Position numbers and translations under genes: made by a program | DNA from: Cichorium intybus | Taxonomy: Eukaryota > Streptophyta > Magnoliopsida > Asterales > Asteraceae | NCBI GenBank assembly: GCA_023525715.1 | Contig: CM042016.1 | Location: 76,438,382-76,502,381 of the forward strand | Length of the DNA: 64,000 nucleotides | Direction of reading: 5' to 3' | Part shown: positions 1-11,674 of the stretch, one piece after another | Layout: the number at the start of each line of letters is the position of its first letter | Numbering within the stretch: the first letter of the stretch is position 1 | The notes under the pieces: generated by a model | The model's input: the letters and a program-made list of their open reading frames with translations, nothing else | Told to the model about the DNA's origin: nothing | Databases searched by the model: none

Positions 1-599
1 ATTCCAAAGACTAAAATGTAATATGTAAAATTGTAGTGTAATTTCCTTAGAAATATATATTTCCACGTAAACAATTTATAAAAATTATTATGTTGATTAT
101 TTTCCCATGTGAGATTCCCTATAACCATACTGTGACTAGTTGGCATGCTGCGACGTTCTTCAGGTATCGGAATGTTAGACATTTGGACACCTCAGACCTG
201 CCGGTCAAGCTGTAGCTAGCAGCTCAGGTGCGGGGTTGTCAAGCCCCGTATAGATCTATACTCAAATATCGCGCTCTCTTACCGAGACTCTGGTTATAAA
301 AGTTCAGGACTTATAGTACGTACTTATAAAAGTACTGTGAAGATTCATCTCACAAAGATGTATGTATTCCAATCAACTTGTTTACGTAAAATTTGTATAA
401 AGAAACTCTTGTAATCATCCATTATCATTTTTTCCATGATAATATAGTATTGTTTAATAATTATATAATTTTATATAATTATTTTTGTCATGTTCAAACG
501 TCATAATACCCTTGTGTTCATAAACTATTCCAATAATAGTCTATTTTTAGTATTTCGTCGTAATAATCATATTTTTGTGAATAATAACGAAGTAACTTA
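1..599 (+). repeat. Array unit 0 (partial, LTR-B part only)
   Basis: This is the right-hand end of a unit that begins outside the window. It contains only LTR-B (-) sequence, ending at gaagtaactta immediately before the next junction. The array therefore continues to the left of the window. Confidence 0.93.
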
Positions 600-1419
600 G
601 AAACAAGGAAAAGGAAAAAGGGGAGTTGAACACTTAGACATTTCTTGCATAATCTAAGGTGAATAAGTACGTATTAGTGTTATTGAATATGAATTGTATA
701 TATGTTTAATAAGTGGTAAAAGACTTGAGTTTTCTAACAGTTGTTATGATTGGAATGTAATTGATAATTCCAATGTTAATAAGGAAAATAATGGAGTTAT
801 TTACAAGTATTTAAAGATATAGATATGGGACAACATTTGGTAAATTTGGAATGGAATTAGTTAATGTTTAGAAAGAGTTCATGTATGTTTTGATAAAAAA
901 AATATATGTGTTTAGTGGTATAGTATATACTAACCTTTTAATAAATCAATAGAGGTTGAAGGATGTTGAAGGGAGTGGAGTCAAGAGCTAGTGGATTATT
1001 GTAGCTAGACATACCTAGCTACCGAGGTGAGTACATGAGGACTTTTCTGGGTACATAGCAGCAAGTTTTGTTTTTATGCAAATTGTTTAATGATTAATAG
1101 TTTGACAAATGATTTTCAAAAGTTATGTTAAATGTTTCACGAATAATGGTTTTTGAAGTGATTTTTAAAGCTTGAATGATTAAGTATTGATTTATGTTTA
1201 CCGATTGAAATGGTTTGCAAATGATTCTAAAGTTTAAAGTTTTAAAAGTTGTTTTATGCAAAGGTCGGAATGATTTCTATATGATTTAAGAATGTTTATG
1301 ATCGAGGCCAACATGTAATGAATTGATGATAGTAAAAAATTGGAATATGAATTAAATGTAAGAAATGTGAGAGATGTCCGGACAAGGACCTTACCCGCAA
1401 GAAGGGGGGTCAACAGACA

Positions 1420-1451
1420 CTACTGGGATGGTACCTCCCGTCGCGAAGTAG
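1420..1451 (+). other. Conserved LTR-A hairpin (copy in unit 1)
   Basis: Outer stem ctact (1420-1424) pairs with agtag (1447-1451). Inner stem ggga (1425-1428) pairs with tccc (1436-1439). A 7-nt bulge, gtcgcga, lies on the 3' side. It is repeated in every array unit. The counterpart in LTR-C (44861-44891 and, inverted, 39684-39714) keeps the same architecture with gggg/cccc as inner stem, which is a compensatory change. The 3' LTR-A lost it by deletion. Confidence 0.65.
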
Positions 1452-2956
1452 TTGTCTTCAGCACGCTCTTATGGATAGATTTTTTCTATTCCATGAAGGG
1501 AAAGCGAACTAGAACGCCCTCACGCATAGATTGGTTCTATTCCGGGGAGGGAAAGGGATACGGGGAACCCGTATAAAGCTAAACAATAAGAAATTAATCG
1601 TGAATTACAATTGGCCTATGTTTTAATAAGAAAGGATTCAATTTATGTTTGCTTATGCTAAAGTGGAAAACCTAACGTTGTTGTGATAAAGTAATGAGTT
1701 ATGTTTTATTGTTATAGCAGCGAACTTTTGTTTTGATGATAAGTAATGACTTTATGCTTTTGATGATTAAACAATGATTCTAAGATTTTATAATGAAGTA
1801 TTGATCTATAATTTGATATTTTGACAATAAAGTGGATTTTGCAGGTTATGAAAAGAAAGGAAAGTTTTCTTGGTTTTCTTATAGTTAATGATATTAAAAT
1901 TGGTTTAAACTTGTTGGGTCTAAAACCCATGTATCTCACGAGACTTTTGTCTTACGTATGTTTGTTTTAAAATGCTATGTACTCAGGAACAGGATGTCTA
2001 GCATTGGATTAAAGGAGTGACGAACTTAGAAGCTTATATATGGATGGTAGATAGAAAAGATGATCAAGAAGATAAAGTTAATCCAAGTGCGGTATAGTTT
2101 CTCATGTAATTGAGAGATGTTTTATTATGGTTTAGAATTCCCTTGTAGTTGTACAATAAAATTTTGTTATGTCCCGTATTGTTTTTGAGTTGTTTTATTT
2201 AGTCGGGTCAGTATGGAATTGTCCATATTGCCCAAAGGTCATGCCGAATTTTCGGTAGAAATGTTAGTTTAATACGGGACATAACTTTGAGTTGTTAAAG
2301 GCTTTACTATGGTTGTTTTGATATGAGTTTGTAACCCCCAATGTTGTCTAAATATCTTTTTACGTAATTGTTTTTATTAGGACTGTCACACTCCCAAACC
2401 GTAATGGCGGAATAGTTCCAGAGTGGATGACTTCATGAACAATATCATAACAAAGTTGAATAATAGTGATTCCAAGCAATTCAACCATCATTAAGTAATT
2501 GCAAATGTTACATCGTTTAAAAGCTTTCATGTTTCAAATACAATTACAATGATATCAAAATAAACAAAAATGACGTCGTAACGTCCCTTCGAATAGCGCT
2601 GGAGGATTACTTTATCAATTTCCTGAGAATACAAGTAATTTGAAAAGTGTCAACAATTAAGTTGGTAAGTTCATAAGATTTTGCGTAAGAAATGTCCTTT
2701 TTTTGTAAGCGATAGTGTTGAAAACCAAGAAAATCCAATATTTTCTCATAAAAATGAACAAGTCTTTAAATTCCAAAGACTAAAATGTAATATGTAAAAT
2801 TGTAGTGTAATTTCCTTAGAAATATATATTTCCACGTAAACAATTTATAAAAATTATTATGTTGATTATTTTCCCATGTGAGATTCCCTATAACCATACT
2901 GTGACTAGTTGGCATGCTGCGACGTTCTTCAGGTATCGGAATGTTAGACATTTGGA

Positions 2957-3017
2957 CACCTCAGACCTGCCGGTCAAGCTGTAGCTAGCAGCTCAGGTGC
3001 GGGGTTGTCAAGCCCCG
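2957..3017 (-). other. Cloverleaf-like fold in LTR-B (copy in unit 1)
   Basis: Outer stem cacct/aggtg (2957-2961 with 2995-2999) encloses two hairpins: gacc/ggtc (2964-2975) and agctg/cagct (2977-2993). A hairpin cgggg/ccccg (3000-3017) follows directly. The outer stem and first hairpin are retained in the independent LTR-B copy at 30794-30836. It is not a tRNA: no anticodon arm or internal promoter boxes are visible. Function unknown. Confidence 0.5.
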
Positions 3018-3368
3018 TATAGATCTATACTCAAATATCGCGCTCTCTTACCGAGACTCTGGTTATAAAAGTTCAGGACTTATAGTACGTACTTATAAAA
3101 GTACTGTGAAGATTCATCTCACAAAGATGTATGTATTCCAATCAACTTGTTTACGTAAAATTTGTATAAAGAAACTCTTGTAATCATCCATTATCATTTT
3201 TTCCATGATAATATAGTATTGTTTAATAATTATATAATTTTATATAATTATTTTTGTCATGTTCAAACGTCATAATACCCTTGTGTTCATAAACTATTCC
3301 AATAATAGTCTATTTTTAGTATTTCGTCGTAATAATCATATTTTTGTGAATAATAACGAAGTAACTTA

Positions 3369-6138
3369 GAAACAAGGAAAAGGAAAAAGGGGAGTTGAAC
3401 ACTTAGACATTTCTTGCATAATCTAAGGTGAATAAGTACGTATTAGTGTTATTGAATATGAATTGTATATATGTTTAATAAGTGGTAAAAGACTTGAGTT
3501 TTCTAACAGTTGTTATGATTGGAATGTAATTGATAATTCCAATGTTAATAAGGAAAATAATGGAGTTATTTACAAGTATTTAAAGATATAGATATGGGAC
3601 AACATTTGGTAAATTTGGAATGGAATTAGTTAATGTTTAGAAAGAGTTCATGTATGTTTTGATAAAAAAAATATATGTGTTTAGTGGTATAGTATATACT
3701 AACCTTTTAATAAATCAATAGAGGTTGAAGGATGTTGAAGGGAGTGGAGTCAAGAGCTAGTGGATTATTGTAGCTAGACATACCTAGCTACCGAGGTGAG
3801 TACATGAGGACTTTTCTGGGTACATAGCAGCAAGTTTTGTTTTTATGCAAATTGTTTAATGATTAATAGTTTGACAAATGATTTTCAAAAGTTATGTTAA
3901 ATGTTTCACGAATAATGGTTTTTGAAGTGATTTTTAAAGCTTGAATGATTAAGTATTGATTTATGTTTACCGATTGAAATGGTTTGCAAATGATTCTAAA
4001 GTTTAAAGTTTTAAAAGTTGTTTTATGCAAAGGTCGGAATGATTTCTATATGATTTAAGAATGTTTATGATCGAGGCCAACATGTAATGAATTGATGATA
4101 GTAAAAAATTGGAATATGAATTAAATGTAAGAAATGTGAGAGATGTCCGGACAAGGACCTTACCCGCAAGAAGGGGGGTCAACAGACACTACTGGGATGG
4201 TACCTCCCGTCGCGAAGTAGTTGTCTTCAGCACGCTCTTATGGATAGATTTTTTCTATTCCATGAAGGGAAAGCGAACTAGAACGCCCTCACGCATAGAT
4301 TGGTTCTATTCCGGGGAGGGAAAGGGATACGGGGAACCCGTATAAAGCTAAACAATAAGAAATTAATCGTGAATTACAATTGGCCTATGTTTTAATAAGA
4401 AAGGATTCAATTTATGTTTGCTTATGCTAAAGTGGAAAACCTAACGTTGTTGTGATAAAGTAATGAGTTATGTTTTATTGTTATAGCAGCGAACTTTTGT
4501 TTTGATGATAAGTAATGACTTTATGCTTTTGATGATTAAACAATGATTCTAAGATTTTATAATGAAGTATTGATCTATAATTTGATATTTTGACAATAAA
4601 GTGGATTTTGCAGGTTATGAAAAGAAAGGAAAGTTTTCTTGGTTTTCTTATAGTTAATGATATTAAAATTGGTTTAAACTTGTTGGGTCTAAAACCCATG
4701 TATCTCACGAGACTTTTGTCTTACGTATGTTTGTTTTAAAATGCTATGTACTCAGGAACAGGATGTCTAGCATTGGATTAAAGGAGTGACGAACTTAGAA
4801 GCTTATATATGGATGGTAGATAGAAAAGATGATCAAGAAGATAAAGTTAATCCAAGTGCGGTATAGTTTCTCATGTAATTGAGAGATGTTTTATTATGGT
4901 TTAGAATTCCCTTGTAGTTGTACAATAAAATTTTGTTATGTCCCGTATTGTTTTTGAGTTGTTTTATTTAGTCGGGTCAGTATGGAATTGTCCATATTGC
5001 CCAAAGGTCATGCCGAATTTTCGGTAGAAATGTTAGTTTAATACGGGACATAACTTTGAGTTGTTAAAGGCTTTACTATGGTTGTTTTGATATGAGTTTG
5101 TAACCCCCAATGTTGTCTAAATATCTTTTTACGTAATTGTTTTTATTAGGACTGTCACACTCCCAAACCGTAATGGCGGAATAGTTCCAGAGTGGATGAC
5201 TTCATGAACAATATCATAACAAAGTTGAATAATAGTGATTCCAAGCAATTCAACCATCATTAAGTAATTGCAAATGTTACATCGTTTAAAAGCTTTCATG
5301 TTTCAAATACAATTACAATGATATCAAAATAAACAAAAATGACGTCGTAACGTCCCTTCGAATAGCGCTGGAGGATTACTTTATCAATTTCCTGAGAATA
5401 CAAGTAATTTGAAAAGTGTCAACAATTAAGTTGGTAAGTTCATAAGATTTTGCGTAAGAAATGTCCTTTTTTTGTAAGCGATAGTGTTGAAAACCAAGAA
5501 AATCCAATATTTTCTCATAAAAATGAACAAGTCTTTAAATTCCAAAGACTAAAATGTAATATGTAAAATTGTAGTGTAATTTCCTTAGAAATATATATTT
5601 CCACGTAAACAATTTATAAAAATTATTATGTTGATTATTTTCCCATGTGAGATTCCCTATAACCATACTGTGACTAGTTGGCATGCTGCGACGTTCTTCA
5701 GGTATCGGAATGTTAGACATTTCGACACCTCAGACCTGCCAGTCAAGCTGTAGCTAGCAGCTCAGGTGCGGGGTTGTCAAGCCCCGTATAGATCTATACT
5801 CAAATATCGCGCTCTCTTACCGAGACTCTGGTTATAAAAGTTCAGGACTTATAGTACGTACTTATAAAAGTACTGTGAAGATTCATCTCACAAAAATGTA
5901 TGTATTCCAATCAACTTGTTTACGTAAAATTTGTATAAAGAAACTCTTGTAATCATCCATTATCATTTTTTTCCATGATAATATAGTATTGTTTAATAAT
6001 TATATAATTTTATATAATTATTTTTGTCATGTTCAAACGTCATAATACCCTTGTGTTCATAAACTATTCCAATAATAGTCTATTTTTAGTATTTCGTCGT
6101 AATAATCATATTTTTGTGAATAATAACGAAGTAACTTA
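3369..6138 (+). repeat. Array unit 2
   Basis: LTR-A part 3369-5162, LTR-B part 5163-6138. It matches unit 1 closely in the LTR-A part. The LTR-B part has small differences from unit 1 (for example near 5723 and 5750) and one extra T near 5970, which is shared with the units to the right. Confidence 0.93.
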
Positions 6139-8907
6139 GAAACAAGGAAAAGGAAAAGGGGAGTTGAACACTTAGACATTTCTTGCATAATCTAAGGTGA
6201 ATAAGTACGTATTAGTGTTATTGAATATGAATTGTATATATGTTTAATAAGTGGTAAAAGACTTGAGTTTTCTAACAGTTGTTATGATTGGAATGTAATT
6301 GATAATTCCAATGTTAATAAGGAAAATAATGGAGTTATTTACAAGTATTTAAAGATATAGATATGGGACAACATTTGGTAAATTTGGAATGGAATTAGTT
6401 AATGTTTAGAAAGAGTTCATGTATGTTTTGATAAAAAAAATATATGTGTTTAGTGGTATAGTATATACTAACCTTTTAATAAATCAATAGAGGTTGAAGG
6501 ATGTTGAAGGGAGTGGAGTCAAGAGCTAGTGGATTATTGTAGCTAGACATACCTAGCTACCGAGGTGACTACATGAGGACTTTTCTGGGTACATAGCAGC
6601 AAGTTTTGTTTTTATGCAAATTGTTTAATGACTAATAGTTTGACAAATGATTTTCAAAAGTTATGTTAAATGTTTCACGAATAATGGTTTTTGAAGTGAT
6701 TTTTAAAGCTTGAATGATTAAGTATTGATTTATGTTTACCGATTGAAATGGTTTGCAAATGATTCTAAAGTTTAAAGTTTTAAAAGTTGTTTTATGCAAA
6801 GGTCGGAATGATTTCTATATGATTTAAGAATGTTTATGATCCAGGCCAACATGTAATGAATTGATGATAGTAAAAAATTAGAATATGAATTAAATGTAAG
6901 AAATGTGAGAGATGTCCGGACAAGGACCTTACCCGCAAGAAGGGGGGTCAACAGACACTACTGGGATGGTACCTCCCGTCGCGAAGTAGTTGTCTTCAGC
7001 ACGCTCTTATGGATAGATTTTTTCTATTCCATGAAGGGAAAGGGAACTAGCACGCCCTCACGCATAGATTGGTTCTATTCCGGGGAGGGAAAGGGATACG
7101 GGGAACCCGTATAAAGCCAAACAATAAGAAATTAATCGTGAATTACAATTGGCCTATGTTTTGATAAGAAAGGATTCAATTTATGTTTGCTTATGCTAAA
7201 GTGGAAAACCTAACGTTGTTGTGATAAAGTAATGAGTTATGTTTTATTGTTATAGCAGCGAACTTTTGTTTTGATGATAAGTAATGACTTTATGCTTTTG
7301 ATGATTAAACAATGATTCTAAGATTATATAATAAAGTATTGATCTATAATTTGATATTTTGACAATAAAGTGGATTTTGCAGGTTATGAAAAGAAAGGAA
7401 ATTTTTCTTGGTTTTCTTATAGTTAATGATATTAAAATTGGTTTAAACTTGTTGGGTCTAAAACCCATGTATCTCACGAGACTTTTGTCTTACGTATGTT
7501 TGTTTTAAAATGCTATGTACTCAGGAACAGGATGTCTAGCATTGGATTAAAGGAATGACGAACTTAGAAGCTTATATATGGATGGTAGATAGAAAAGATG
7601 ATCAAGAAGATAAAGTTAATCCAAGTGCGGTATAGTTTCTCATGTAATTGAGAGATGTTTTATTATGGTTTAGAATTCCCTTGTAGTTGTACAATAAAAT
7701 TTTGTTATGTCCCGTATTGTTTTTGAGTTGTTTTATTTAGTCGGGTCAGTATGGAATTGTCCATATTGCCCAAAGGTCATGCCGAATTTTCGGTAGAAAT
7801 GTTAGTTTAATACGGGACATAACTTTGAGTTGTTAAAGGCTTTACTATGGTTGTTTTGATATGAGTTTGTAACCCCCAATGTTGTCTAAATATCTTTTTA
7901 CGTAATTGTTTTTATTAGGACTGTCACACTCCCAAACCGTAATGGCGGAATAGTTCCAGAGTGGATGACTTCATGAACAATATCATAACAAAGTTGAATA
8001 ATAGTGATTCCAAGCAATTCAACCATCATTAAGTAATTGCAAATGTTACATCGTTTAAAAGCTTTCATGTTTCAAATACAATTACAATGATATCAAAATA
8101 AACAAAAATGACGTCGTAACGTCCCTTCGAATAGCGCTGGAGGATTACTTTATCAATTTCCTGAGAATACAAGTAATTTGAAAAGTGTCAACAATTAAGT
8201 TGGTAAGTTCATAAGATTTTGCGTAAGAAATGTCCTTTGTTTGTAAGCGATAGTGTTGAAAACCAAGAAAATCCAATATTTTCTCATAAAAATGAACAAG
8301 TCTTTAAATTCCAAAGACTAAAATGTAATATGTAAAATTGTAGTGTAATTTCCTTAGAAATATATATTTCCACGTAAACAATTTATAAAAATTATTATGT
8401 TGATTATTTTCCCATGTGAGATTCCCTATAACCATACTGTGACTAGTTGGCATGCTGCGACGTTCTTCAGGTATCGGAATGTTAGACATTTGGACACCTC
8501 AGACCTGCCGGTCAAGCTGTAGCTAGCAGCTCAGGTGCGGGGTTGTCAAGCCCCGTATAGATCTATACTCAAATATCGCGCTCTCTTACCGAGACTCTGG
8601 TTATAAAAGTTCAGGACTTATAGTAGGTATTTATAAAAGTACTGTGAAGATTCATCTCACAAAAATGTATGTATTCCAATCAACTTGTTTACGTAAAATT
8701 TGTATAAAGAAACTCTTGTAATCATCCATTATCATTTTTTTCCATGATAATATAGTATTGTTTAATAATTATATAATTTTATATAATTATTTTTGTCATG
8801 TTCAAACGTCATAATAACCTTGTGTTCATGTACTATTCCAATAATAGTCTATTTTTAGTATTTCGTCGTAATAATCATATTTTTGTGAATAATAACGAAG
8901 TAACTTA
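6139..8907 (+). repeat. Array unit 3
   Basis: This unit is intermediate between the unit 1/2 type and the unit 4/5 type. The LTR-A part resembles units 1-2 with point changes. The end of the LTR-B part (cataataacc and tgtactattcc near 8812-8835) carries variants shared with the end of unit 4. Such mosaics are expected from unequal crossing over or conversion. Confidence 0.92.
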
Positions 8908-11674
8908 GAAACAAGGAAAAGGAAAAGGGGAGTCGAACACTTTGACATTTCTTGCATAATCTAAGGTGAATAAGTACGTATTAGTGTTATTGAATATGAA
9001 TTGTATATATGTTTAATAAGTGGTAAAAGACTTGAGTTTTCTAACAATTGTTATGATTGGAATGTAATTGATAATTCCAATGCTAATAAGGAAAATAATG
9101 GAGTTATTTACAAGTATTTAAAGATATAGATATGGGACAACATTTGGTAAATTTGGAATGGAATTAGTTAATGTTTAGAAAGAGTTCATGTATGTTTTGA
9201 TAAAAAAATATATGTGTTTAGTGGTATAGTATATACTAACCTTTTAATAAATCAATAGAGGTTGAAGGATGTTGAAGGGAGTGGAGTCAAGAGCTAGTGG
9301 ATTATTGTAGCTAGACATACCTAGCTACCGAGGTGAGTACATGAGGACTTTTCTGGGTACATAGCAGCAAGTTTTGTTTTTATGCAAATTGTTTAATGAT
9401 TAATAGTTTGACAAATGATTTTCATAAGTTATGTTAAATGTTTCATGAATAATGGTTTTTGAAGTGATTTTTAAAGCTTGAATGATTAAGTGTTGATTTA
9501 TGTTTACCGATTGAAATGGTTTGCAAATGATTCTAAAGTTTAATGTTTTAAAAGTTGTTTTATGCAAAGGTCGGAATGATTTCAATATGATTTAAGAATG
9601 TTTATGATCGAGGCCAACATGTAATGAATTGATGATAGTAAAAAATTGGAATATGAATTAAATGTAAGAAATGTGAGAGATGTCTGGACAAGGACCTTAC
9701 CCGTAAGAAGGGGGTCAACAGACACTACTGGGATGGTACCTCCCGTCGCGAAGTAGTTGTCTTCAGCACGCCCTTATGGATAGATTTGTTCTATTCCATG
9801 AAGGGAAAGGGAACTAGCACGCCCTCACGCATAGATTGGTTCTATTCCGGGGAGGGAAAGGGATACGGGGAACCCGTATAAAGCCATACAATAAGAAATT
9901 AATCGTGAATTACAATTGGCCTATGTTTTGATAAGAAAGGATTCAATTTATGTTTGCTTATGCTAAAGTGGAAAACCTAACGTTTTTGTGATAAAGTAAT
10001 GAGTTATGTTTTACTGTTATAGCAGCGAACTTTTGTTTTGATGATAAGTAATGACTTTATGCTTTTGATGATTAAACAATGATTCTAAGATTTTATAATG
10101 AAGTATTGATCTATAATTTGATATTTTGACAATAAAGTGGATTTTGCAGGTTATGAAAAGAAAGGAAAGTTTTCTTGGTTTTCTTATAGTTAATGATATT
10201 AAAATTGGTTTAAACTTGTTGGGTCTAAAACCCATGTATCTCACGAGACTTTTGTCTTACGTATGTTTGTTTTAAAATGCTATGTACTCAGGAACAGGAT
10301 GTCTAGCATTGGATTAAAGGAGTGAAGAACTTAGAAGCTTATATATGGATGGTAGATAGAAAAGATGATCAAGAAGATAAAGTTAATCCAAGTGCGGTAT
10401 AGTTTGTCATGTAATTGAGAGATGTTTTATTATGGTTTAGAATTCCCTTGTAGTTGTACAATAAAATTTTGTTATGTCCCGTATTGTTTTTGAGTTGTTT
10501 TATTTAGTCGGGTCAGTATGGAATTGTCCATATTGCCCAAAGGTCATGCCGAATTTTCGGTAGAAATGTTAGTTTAATACAGGACATAACTTTGAGTTGT
10601 TAAAGGCTTTACTATGGTTGTTTTGATATGAGTTTGTAACCCCCAATGTTGTCTAAATATCTTTTTACGTAATTGTTTTTATTGGGACTGTCACACTCCC
10701 AAACCGTAATGGCGGAATAGTTCGAGAGTGGATGACTTCATGAACAATATCATAACAAAGTTGAATAATAGTGATTCCAAGCAACTCAACCATCATTAAG
10801 TAATTGCAAATGTTACATCGTTTAAAAGTTTTCATGTTTCAAATACAATTACAATGATATCAAAATAAACAAAAATGACGTCGTAACATCCCTTCGAATA
10901 GCGCTGGAGGATTACTTTATCAATTTCCTGAGAATACAAGTAATTTGAAAAGTGTCAACAATTAAGTTGGTGAGTTCATAAGATTTTGCGTAAGAAATGT
11001 CCTTTGTTTGTAAGCGATAGTGTTGAAAACCAAGAAAATCCAATATTTTCTCATAAAAATGAACAAGTCTTTAAATTCCAAAGACTAAAATGTAATATGT
11101 AAAATTGTAGTGTAATTTCCTTAGAAATGTATATTTCCACGTAAACAATTTATAAAAATTATTAAGTTGATTATTTTCCCATGTGAAATTCCCTATAACC
11201 ATATTGTGACTAGTTGGCCTGCTGCGACGTTCTTCAGGCGTCGGAATGTTAGACATTTGGACACCTCAGACCTGCCGGTCAAGCTGTAGCTAGCAGCTCA
11301 GGTGCGGGGTTGTCAAGCCCCGTATAGATCTATACTCAAATATCGCGCTCTCTTACCGAGACTCTGGTTATAAAAGTTCAGGACTTATAGTAGGTACTTA
11401 TAAAAGTACTGTGAAGATTCATCTCACAAAAATGTATGTATTCCAATCAACTTGTTTACGTAAAATTTGTATAAAGAAACTCTTGTAATCATCCATTATC
11501 ATTTTTTTCCATGATAATATAGTATTGTTTAATAATTATATAATTTTATATAATTATTTTTGTCATGTTCAAACGTCATAATAACCTTGTGTTCATGTAC
11601 TATTCCAATAATAGTCTATTTTTAGTATTTCGTCGTAATAATCATATTTTTGTGAATAATAACGAAGTAACTTA
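8908..11674 (+). repeat. Array unit 4
   Basis: It shares diagnostic variants with unit 5: agtcgaacactttgac after the junction, a shorter A run near 9205, cataagtt near 9424, and agtgaagaac near 10321. The target duplication at its LTR-A/LTR-B boundary has the ancestral form gggac. Confidence 0.92.

Larger units (their letters stand above)
600..3368 (+). repeat. Array unit 1
   Basis: LTR-A part 600-2393, ending in the LTR-B target duplication (here aggac); LTR-B part 2394-3368. By eye its LTR-A part is indistinguishable from that of unit 2, so this pair looks like the most recent duplication or conversion. It carries a five-A tract after aaggaa (about 620) that unit 3 lacks. Confidence 0.93.

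Noticed and set aside
1340..1576. Recurrent ~78-codon open frame in array units (also 4109, 6905, 15179, 17944)
   Set aside because: It repeats only because the unit repeats. No homology, no conserved start context, and frame changes occur between units. It overlaps the LTR hairpin region.
1712..1939. Recurrent 75-codon minus-strand frame in every unit
   Set aside because: Low-complexity, AT-rich LTR sequence in antisense. Protein conservation merely mirrors DNA identity.
2957..3017. tRNA gene in LTR-B
   Set aside because: Cloverleaf-like, but without A/B box sequences, anticodon arm geometry or an acceptor stem of proper length.
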